Source: Ephydatia muelleri
Taxonomy: Eukaryota > Porifera > Demospongiae > Spongillida > Spongillidae
NCBI GenBank assembly: GCA_013339895.1
Contig: JABACO010000003.1
Location: 641,635-705,634, forward strand
Reading direction: 5' to 3'
DNA: 64,000 nucleotides
Positions 58,101 to 64,000 of the stretch are shown in pieces. Numbering within the stretch: position 1 is the stretch's first letter; each line of letters opens with the position of its first letter. The notes beneath the pieces are model-generated. The model ran no database searches. It worked only from the letters and a program-made list of their open reading frames with translations, and was not told the origin of the DNA. A program made the translations under genes and the position numbers.

Positions 58101-60481
58101 ACACACTAATGCCCCTCTCCCTCCACACACTAATGCCCTTCTCCCTCCACACAGTAATGCCCCTCTCCCTCCTCACCTCTCCCTCCACACACTAATGCCC
58201 CTCTCCCTCCACATACTAATGCCCTTCTCCCTCCACACCCCTCCCTCCACACACTAATGCCCCTCTCCTTCCACACCCCTCCCTCCACACACTAATGCCC
58301 CTCTCCTTCCACACCCCTCCCTCCACATACTAATGCCCTTCTCCCTCCACACCCCTCCCTCCACACACTAATGCCCCTCTCCCTCCACGCCCCTCTCCCT
58401 CCACACCCCTCCCTCCACACACTAATGCCCCTCTCCCTCCACACCTCTCCCTCCACACCCCTCCCTCCATACTAATGCCCCTCTCCCTCCACACACCAGT
58501 GCTTATGATAACGGTCGGACATCGGACATTTTCTGATCAATTATGAAATTTGACCGATCAATTGTGCGCATGTGCGGTCAAGATGTCTGGAAAAAGGATG
58601 GCAGATGGCGTTGAAGGTGTTCCAGCGGCAAAAAAGTATCGATTCATACGGCTCATAAGTGGATAGCTGAAAAGGAACTAGCGACGGCAACATGGCTTAC
58701 GTATGAGCGACTCGATCGCGATAATGTAGCCGCTTTAAAATGCAAAAATTGTACAATGTTCGAATCGAAGCTAATCGGAATGCAAAACTTCAGTCGTGCT
58801 TTTATTGATGGCTGCACGAATCTGAAAGCATCGGCTTTTAAAGAGCACGCATCATCTTTGATGCACCAAAAATCTATGGTGCTCTATAAGAAGAGCCAAT
58901 CTGTTCCCGTAACAGAATACGCTCCGATAGCGAAGGCCCTTAGTACCATCGATGAACGGACTGAAGCAGTTATGGCGCGGAAGTTTGATATAGCGTACAC
59001 CGTTTGTAAGGAAGGATTTGCTTTCATAAAAATGTCTACTTTGTGTGAGCTACAGGAGAAGCATGGTGTGGATTTGGGGTCAGGGTATAAAAACAACATT
59101 GCCTGTACTGAATTTGTACACTACATCGGTATGGCTCTAAGAGAAGAGCTTGTTTAAACATATGTCCGACCAAAAATATAAACTGTCCGACCAATATTGC
59201 CATGATCTGACACAAATGTCAGGTCAATGTTATATTCTTATCATAAGCACTGCACACTAATGCCCCTCTCCCTCCACACACTAATGCCCCTCTCCCTCCA
59301 CACACTAATGCCCCTCTCCCTCCACACACTAATGCCCCTCTCCCTCCACACATTAATGCCCCCCTCCCTCCACACACTAATGCCCCTCTCCCTCCCTCCA
59401 CACACTAATGCCCCCTCCCTCCACACACATACCTCTCAAGAGCTTGTCGTAGAAAGTGGCCACTTTCCCACTCTGGGTGACCACACACACCCTGACCTCA
59501 CTGGACTCCAGAAGGGCTATCCTCTCTCCACCGAGACCCAGCCCCTCGGCAAAGGCATGGGGACTTGGACCACTCACCAGTGGGTCACATGCCCACGAGT
59601 ACAGCTGGCGGCTAGAAGCATCCACCAATAGAAATTCCGAGTGAAGTGCTGCTATGGCAACGAAGCCAGTTGCAGGGACCGGATAATCCAGTTTCTAAAA
59701 AAGAAAAGGCAAAATGTGTACACTGCTGGGCCCTAGCCACCATCCATACCTCCTTAGCAACCATCCACTCCAATACACCAAGCACAGGCCAGCTGGCCTT
59801 CTCTGCCTTCTTCTTTCCCCGCCCGTCACCCACCTCTGTGGCGGGCTCGGCGGAAGCAAACCTTTGCGTCCAGTTGGGGTCCACTCGGAGTGCGTCGTAG
59901 CTGGGCGGAGGTGAACGAGACTCGGGAGCGTCCCGATCGTGAAAGGGCGTGGCAAGGTGCGCATCATCTAGATCCAGCGGCCTGGAGATGCTCACGTAGA
60001 AGTCGCGATCCGGACTCGAGTGATCGATGAGGCCTCGCGACAACCAGTCCAGCTCATCGTAGCCACGTGACGACTGGGCGCCTCCCTCGCTGTTAAACTC
60101 CGCCTGTAGCTGCTTCGCGTATTCGGCGTCGCTCTGGACCTGGAAGCTTGGGCGGGCAGAGTACCTCACGTTGGGTCTGGTATCAACCTCTGCCCTAGAA
60201 GCGCACCGCATGCGGCACACCCGACCATCCTTCAACAAGAAGCCGATGTAGTTCGAATTAGAGACCACCCGAAGGACGCTATCAGCATCGAGATTGTGCA
60301 CAAAGTGGACGCAGTCAGAATCGCTTTTGTCAGACGGACCACAGTCCGCTCCGCTGGCTTTCTCCACACTCTTCAGATGCTTGAGGACACGTGTTTTGAC
60401 TGCATCCGCGTTTTCGTCCGGCTTTACTTTCACACACAACAGCTTCACCTTATTCGACATCGAAGATACGTTTCCATCCAT
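39942..60481 (-). CDS. UBR5: UBR5-type HECT E3 ubiquitin ligase, 24 exons, 2,795 aa
   Basis: Exons (minus): 60481-59750, 59694-59433, 52441-52291, 52053-50702, 50506-50042, 49854-49631, 49398-48529, 48239-47128, 46803-46095, 45442-45305, 45214-45044, 44958-44759, 44542-43997, 43766-43617, 43138-43003, 42560-42441, 42310-42176, 42123-42008, 41550-41418, 41222-41062, 41010-40899, 40551-40433, 40354-40245, 40105-39942. These sum to 8,388 nt in one frame. Diagnostic matches to animal UBR5 (from memory): GFLLKDGRVCR near the N-terminus, the propeller ending QVYWWGLCPQAQR, GHTPFMSAV, the AQQPYLLRSSAKKEDLF motif, and the C-terminal HECT domain with WHDLAFYNVDLYEGMR. The active-site Cys is at about residue 2764 (ASTCSQRMSIPLY). 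HECT enzymes pass ubiquitin from E2 to this Cys and then to substrate, here probably in nucleus and cytosol. The UBA, UBR-box and MLLE domains are not seen, and an RRM-like segment is present in exon 7. Confidence 0.9.
40191..40238. repeat. CA microsatellite in UBR5 last intron
   Basis: About 24 CA dinucleotides, immediately downstream (minus sense) of exon 23. Confidence 0.95.
41219..41292 (+). tRNA. tRNA-Asn (GTT), antisense inside a UBR5 intron
   Basis: 74 nt fold cleanly: acceptor GCATCTG/CAGATGC, D arm GCGC..GCGC, anticodon arm TTCGG-CTGTTAA-CCGAA with anticodon GTT, T arm GCTGG-TTCGAGT-CCAGC, and discriminator G. It is followed at once by a T8 run, a pol III terminator. No intron. Its 5' acceptor stem overlaps the UBR5 exon-20 splice acceptor and 4 nt of that exon on the other strand. 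Confidence 0.95.
41293..41301 (+). terminator. Pol III T-run terminator of tRNA-Asn
   Basis: A run of eight T directly after the tRNA 3' end, the standard RNA polymerase III stop signal. Confidence 0.8.
41690..42000. repeat. CA microsatellite in UBR5 intron
   Basis: Imperfect CACACAGAAACAGACAGAGAAA repeats are followed by a pure CA run at about 41,907-42,000, ending 8 bp from UBR5 exon 18. Open frames across it (poly Cys-Val) are artefacts. Confidence 0.95.
43141..43258. repeat. GA-rich tract at UBR5 exon 15 acceptor
   Basis: GGAGGGAAGGGGAGGGG-type repeats on the plus strand supply a very long polypyrimidine tract to the exon-15 acceptor on the minus strand. Confidence 0.85.
43351..43605. 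repeat. Imperfect CACAGAAACA repeat in UBR5 intron
   Basis: CACACAGAAACA/CACAAATACA low-complexity sequence similar in type to 41,690-41,906; no coding meaning. Confidence 0.85.
45570..45835. repeat. 16-bp minisatellite GTGTATGTATGGTTGT in UBR5 intron
   Basis: About 16-17 tandem units with T/C/G variants at a few positions, in the intron between exons 9 and 10. Long open frames in all directions are artefacts of the repeat. Confidence 0.9.
46791..47030. repeat. 45-bp minisatellite spanning UBR5 exon 9 splice acceptor
   Basis: Unit starts at 46,796, 46,841, 46,886, 46,931 and 46,978 (GGATACTCCTGCATATG..). On the minus strand every unit contains ATATGCAG|GAGTATCC, the same acceptor and first bases as real exon 9, so the exon boundary itself has been amplified into the intron. 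Confidence 0.85.
48529..49398 (-). CDS. UBR5: UBR5 exon 7: RRM-like domain in place of the UBR box
   Basis: A single 870-nt exon, phase 0 at its end. It starts with the conserved UBR5 segment LCSANIEGHTPFMSAVV. It then reads LLRVSNVPPGFTAQQLLKLF..YPSVYKAEV (RNP2-like strand, helix and strand, about aa 1145-1179) and a roughly 90-residue Ser/Asp- and Arg-rich insert. RGVVHFGDITQLRAAMKEMQ follows (RNP1-like strand plus helix) and then SVLRVHVS (final strand, about aa 1268-1314). The order of elements is that of an RRM with a long loop insert. The exon encodes only one Cys, so the zinc-binding UBR box is absent here. Confidence 0.7.
52060..52250. repeat. GA-rich tract in UBR5 intron 3
   Basis: GGAGGGGAGAGGGAGGAGG-type purine repeats; polypyrimidine on the coding strand just upstream of the exon 4 acceptor. 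Confidence 0.8.
52790..58496. repeat. Giant 24-bp minisatellite in UBR5 intron 2
   Basis: About 5.7 kb of CCCTCTCCCTCCACACACTAATGC units and shorter CTCTCCCTCCACAC half-units. Higher-order periodicity is visible: a block with CTCCTCACCTCCCCCTCCAC recurs near 53,830, 54,418 and 54,980. Another, with CACACTAATACCCTCTCCC, recurs near 55,080, 55,950, 57,220 and 57,780. Because 24 is a multiple of 3, long open frames exist on both strands, but they are repeat artefacts. Confidence 0.95.
58497..59252 (+). mobile_element. Non-autonomous hAT-like DNA transposon nested in the minisatellite
   Basis: Perfect 15-bp terminal inverted repeats, CAGTGCTTATGATAA at 58,497 and its complement ending at 59,252. 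CACAC flanks both ends, but because the target is itself repetitive the duplication length is uncertain. Carries one decayed coding fragment (see the 58,651-59,157 entry) and no transposase catalytic region. Confidence 0.7.
58651..59157 (+). pseudogene. TTF-type zinc-finger fragment (ZNF862/hAT-like)
   Basis: The frame includes CKNCTMFESKLIGM, FIDGCTNLKASAFKEHASS and LMHQKSMVLYKK. This is the C..C..GC..H...H spacing of TTF-type zinc fingers of hAT-derived, ZNF862-like proteins. A 1-nt frame break near 58,640-58,650 separates it from an upstream ATG frame (58,582, MSGKRMADGVEGVPAAKK). It ends at a TAA after only about 85 further residues, so the catalytic core is missing. Confidence 0.55.
59253..59430. 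repeat. Right remainder of the UBR5 intron 2 minisatellite
   Basis: The same CTCTCCCTCCACACACTAATGCCC units resume immediately after the nested transposon and run up to the exon 2 donor. Confidence 0.9.
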
Positions 60482-60730
60482 TATTCGTTACCACAACTGA
60501 ATCAGATCATTCTCAACTTCCCGCCAGCATGCGATTAGCTTCGTAAACTTGTTCCCAGACCTTGAAATTTTAACTCATCACGTGCCGGGATATCACGTGA
60601 TTGATTTGGCCGCTTGGCTCCACGTCACATAATTTAGTGCAGGGAGAGTTAAATTTCACTTTTTTGTTGTGGCCCCCACATGCTTCTATTGTCGTATTGG
60701 TGAACAAATTTTCAGCAGCAACTGTTTGAA
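60482..60730. promoter_or_regulatory. Shared divergent promoter of UBR5 and SEC31
   Basis: Only 249 bp separate the two start codons on opposite strands. Two CACGTG E-boxes lie at 60,579-60,584 and 60,594-60,599; the second sits in TCACGTGA, a bHLH-ZIP (USF/TFE3/MITF-type) site. A CCACGTCAC follows near 60,620. No TATA box is obvious. Confidence 0.6.
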
Positions 60731-63700
60731 ATGAAGGTTAAAGAAGTCAAACGTACAGCTAACGTTGCGTGGAGTCCTTCTAGCCTGCAAAATGTTTGCC
60801 TGGCCTCGGGCACTGCGGCGCAACAGCTGGATGCCTCATTCAGGTACCGTATCGTTGCGCGCCAAATTATGTGTGCGTAAGTATATGGAAGTTCCGTTCT
60901 CTCCCTGTCAGCACAACTTCGAAACTAGAAATATTTTCTCTGGACCTGACCTCGAGTGGTTTGGACATGCCGATAGTTGGTTCCTTGGAAGTTCCACACA
61001 GGTGAAGCCGTCCGTATTCCCTCCGGTTTCGGATGTGTGATAAGTGGCGACTTTTAATTTTTAAGATTTCATAAACTGGTGTGGAGCGCTCTCGGGACTG
61101 GGAACGAGCATCCTTCTGGCGTGTTGGTTGGCGGTTGTGACAACGGTACCATCACATTATGGAACGTAGACGCCATTATGAAGTAGGGTATTGGTGCAGC
61201 TTCAGTTCGATCTGCCTCAACGATGTTCTTTCCTTCCCTTCCTCCCCTTCCCTTACCTTGCTCTCTCCCCTCTCAATCCCCCCCCTTCATTCCAGTGGGT
61301 CCAAAGATGCTACAATGGTTACTACCACCTCTCATGTTGGACCTGTGCGCACTCTGGACATTAACCCCTTCCAGCCTAACCTCCTGGCGTCTGGAGCCAG
61401 TGAGTCAGAGATCTTTATCTGGGATCTAAACCAGCCGGCCAATCCAATGAGCCCGGGAAACAAGCTCCACCCCTTGGAGGACATTGCAGGAGTTGCCTGG
61501 AACAGACAGGTGGGGCAGGGGAGGAGGAGGTGAGGTAGAGGGTGGAGAGGGAGGAGGAGGAATGGTGAGGTGGCTGGAGGAAGCAGGTGTGGTGAGGAAA
61601 GGTTCATCAGGGGACTCTGGTATTAAGGGATGATGTAATTGTCGATTGTGGCTCTATGGTTTGGCACAAGATACTAAAGTGGCAAGTGAAAGGAATGGAT
61701 TACAGTAGGTGTTCTATTTAAAGACCACCAAATTTAAGACCACAAATGCTATGGTGATGTAAACACAATTATGGGACCTCAATGTTTATTTTGCTAACCT
61801 GTGATGGAATGTACAGTAATCTCCAGCTTGCATACAGCATTTAGACCCAGTAGGTGCATGCTTAAGGTATATTCAACTTACAGTTATAAACTATGAATTT
61901 TTTAGCGTGCTTGAGCGGGAGATTACTGTACATGTATGGCATGCATAAGCGGGAGATTACTGTACATGTATGGCATGCATAAGCGGGAGATTACTGTACA
62001 TGTATGGCATGCATAAGCGGGAGATTACTGTACATGTATGGCATGCATAAGCGGGAGATTACTGTACATGTATGGCATGCATAAGCGGGAGATTACTGTA
62101 CATGTATGGCATGCATAAGCGGGAGATTACTGTACATGTATGGCATGCATAAGCGGGAGATTACTGTACATGTATGACATGCATAAGCGGGAGATTACTG
62201 TACATGTATGGCATGCATAAGCGGGAGATTACTGTACATGTACATGCATAACGGTACACCTCTATGCACAGGTCAGGCTGTGTACATGTAAAGAGTAGGC
62301 CAACCATTCTTGCACACCGCCATCTTTGATCTCCAGCTACCAATCTCTGTAGTCAGTCATTATAAAATTGTTTCTCGATTAATTGCCATGAAAACACAAG
62401 CACTTGTACTGATCGCTCACCAGTCACCATTCCAGCACACGCTTGACATTTGACATGCAAGCTTCATCTATGTATAATTTTGTGCACACATACATACATA
62501 TGTAAGCAATTTATGAGTTAATTCATTATCTCATATGCACACTACATCCTTTACTCCAGCTGTGGCTCTTAATCTATTTACAGCCATCCCCCAGTTTTTG
62601 GTCCTATAATCTGGTGGTCTTATATACTTAAACACTCACTGTACTTTAATGGACATATATTGTATTCATAATCACTCGTCCCCACCCCTCCTCCCATCCC
62701 TCATCCTCTCCATCCCTCCTCCTCCCTGTCCCTCCTCCTTCCCAGGTCCAACACATCCTGATCTCCACCTCCCCTAGTGGGAGGTCAGTGGTGTGGGACT
62801 TGAGGAAGAACGATCCCATCATCCAGATCAATGACTCCAGCTCCAGGATACGCTGCAAGGCTGTTGCCTGGCACCCAGACGTGGCCACACAGATGGTTAC
62901 TGCCTCTGAAGATGACCGGGCACCCATTATACAGGTAAAGGGCCACACCCATTATACAGGTAAAGGGCCACACCCATTATACAGGTAAAGGGCCACACCC
63001 ATTATACAGGTAAAGGGCCACACCCATTATACAGGTAAAGGGCCACACCCATTATACAGGTAAAGGGCCACACCCATTATACAGGTAAAGGGCCACACCC
63101 ATTATACAGGTAAAGGGCCACACCTATTTGTGGTCTGGGGCCACGTCATCCAGTGTAGTCTCAGGCTATGGGATCAAAGGTGTTAATGCTGAACATTGTG
63201 GTAGGTAACCATGGTAACCCAAGAGAAGGGGACCATATTGACCTCATGATGTATTATGTGTAGACTATACATATATGTGCAAGCAAGAGGCTTGGTATAA
63301 AGTGTGGGTTGATATAGTAGTTGAGAAGTTATATAATGACGCTTAGTCTTTCAAACATTTTTAGCAAAGATACACTTCTGTTACTTATGGGGAATCCAAA
63401 GTATGGGGACTGTTCAAAACGTGACACTCACCTAGTCCCCCTCCCTCCCCCCCTGGCTAGATGTGGGACCTCAGATATGCCACTGCTCCCATGAGGGTGC
63501 TGGAGAGACACAAGCGTGGGGTGCTGGCCATAGCCTGGTGTCCCCAGGACTCTGACCTCCTCCTCTCTGCTGCTAAGGACAACCAGGTCTTCTGTTGGAA
63601 CCCCAACAGTGAGGTCCCTGGAGGAGATGTGAGTGACCCATGTGATCGGCAGGTGATGTCATGTGATCTGTCATGTGACCATTCAGGTGGTGTACGAGTT

Positions 63701-63845
63701 ACCGGCCACTTCGCAGTGGATGTTTGAGTGCCACTGGTGTCCAAGGAACCCAGCCATCATCAGTACTGCATCATTTGATGGCCATATCAGTCTATACTCT
63801 CTACTGGGGGGAGGAGGGAAGGAGGTGGTGCCGGAGACACACAAG
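60731..63845 (+). CDS. SEC31: SEC31 COPII outer-coat subunit, N-terminal WD40 region (partial, 7 exons)
   Basis: Exons: 60731-60843, 60912-61001, 61066-61182, 61296-61509, 62746-62934, 63461-63628, 63687-63845. The 1,050 nt join in frame to 350 residues; the gene continues past the right edge. The start [18 protein letters not shown] and [14 protein letters not shown] match the SEC31 N-terminus. WD40 blades follow: [69 protein letters not shown], and [35 protein letters not shown] and [12 protein letters not shown] close the part seen. SEC31 pairs with SEC13 to form the outer cage of ER-exit COPII vesicles. Its ACE1 and C-terminal regions lie outside the window. A splice-site minisatellite follows exon 5. 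Confidence 0.93.
61814..61928. mobile_element. Small nested MITE (about 115 bp)
   Basis: Inverted ends CAGTAATCTCC...GGAGATTACTG with TA on both sides, nested inside the larger TIR element of SEC31 intron 4. Confidence 0.5.
61915..62255. repeat. 34-bp minisatellite grown from the MITE end
   Basis: About ten copies of GCGGGAGATTACTGTACATG-TATGGCATGCATAA. The first unit coincides with the right terminal repeat of the MITE at 61,814-61,928. Contains the palindromic TGTACA and GCATGC motifs. Confidence 0.9.
62935..63124. repeat. SEC31: 25-bp minisatellite of splice donors after SEC31 exon 5
   Basis: GTAAAGGGCCACACCCATTATACAG repeats seven times with a partial eighth unit, starting at 62,935 and every 25 bp. 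Each junction recreates the exon 5 end CACCCATTATACAG|GTAAAG, so eight consecutive donor-like sites exist. Confidence 0.95.
63125..63460. other. SEC31 intron 5 remainder
   Basis: Single-copy intron sequence with no further features seen; ends in a C-rich tract and CTGGCTAG acceptor before exon 6. Confidence 0.6.
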
Positions 63846-63887
63846 GTACTATGTACTCTGTGCACACATCCGGAGGTACTTTGGGGA

Positions 63888-63908
63888 GGGGGGGGGGGGG
63901 GGGGGGGG
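63888..63908. repeat. Run of 21 G in SEC31 intron
   Basis: Homopolymer G after exon 7; a likely sequencing and assembly hazard. The next SEC31 exon was not identified in the remaining 92 bp. Confidence 0.8.
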
Positions 63909-64000
63909 CAACCTGCCAAGGCACCCCCCAAGCGCACAATGGGTAACGAGGTGACAATGATGTTTTGTACAATTGTGATTCTATAGCAATTTTTAAGTAC

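Larger units (their letters stand above)
61703..62641. mobile_element. Non-autonomous TIR element in SEC31 intron 4 (TA-flanked)
   Basis: The left end CAGTAGGTGTTCTATTTAAAG and the reverse complement of the right end, CAGTGAGTGTTTAAGTATATA, are similar imperfect inverted repeats. Both continue into ACCACCA, and both ends abut TA. TA target duplication suggests a Tc1/mariner-type origin. No transposase is seen; the interior holds a second MITE and a minisatellite. Confidence 0.55.

Overview
This is eukaryotic, intron-rich, repeat-laden DNA and almost certainly comes from an animal. It holds orthologues of two conserved eukaryotic genes, UBR5 (HECT ubiquitin ligase) and SEC31 (COPII coat). It also holds a CARD/Death-domain gene and a very large ankyrin-repeat gene built from one-repeat exons. 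The mix of death-fold and ankyrin genes, very short introns (43-60 nt) and abundant simple repeats fits an early-branching metazoan, most likely a sponge. That assignment is inference and no species is claimed.

Layout. (1) Positions 1-29,650 form a degenerate tandem array of roughly 0.8-kb modules. Nearly every module carries one 99-nt, phase 0-0 exon encoding one 33-residue ankyrin repeat on the minus strand. I count 28 intact minus-strand cassette exons plus a divergent first repeat at 29,870-29,968. There are also two truncated exons, one intact exon in an inverted block and one stop-containing exon in a second inverted block. The array is broken up by two copies of a decayed Ty3/gypsy fragment, a 92-bp tandem array, a 1.74-kb tandem duplication and larger segmental duplications. 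(2) 29,969-32,127 is TG-rich intergenic sequence. (3) 32,128-34,602 (minus) is a complete five-exon gene for a 430-residue CARD-Death-Death-CARD protein. (4) 34,603-37,200 is intergenic with transposon-like coding remnants. (5) 37,201-39,083 (plus) is a gene ending in a RING-H2 finger whose upstream frame is interrupted. (6) 39,942-60,481 (minus) is a 24-exon UBR5 gene that I could join in frame into 2,795 codons plus stop. It hosts an antisense tRNA-Asn gene in a HECT intron, and intron 2 holds about 6 kb of minisatellite with a nested transposon. (7) From 60,731 (plus) the first seven exons of SEC31 run off the right edge, divergent from UBR5 across a 249-bp shared promoter with two CACGTG motifs.

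How the genes relate. The CARD-Death gene and the ankyrin array are adjacent and co-oriented, and their architecture is that of innate-immune or cell-death signalling scaffolds. The phase-0 ankyrin cassettes can be gained, lost or skipped without breaking the frame. UBR5 and SEC31 are housekeeping genes. The UBR5 copy is unusual: by eye it lacks the UBA domain, the UBR zinc box and the MLLE/PABC domain, and has an RRM-like fold where the UBR box normally lies.

All coordinates and joins come from reading splice sites and frames by eye. No alignment or search was run.
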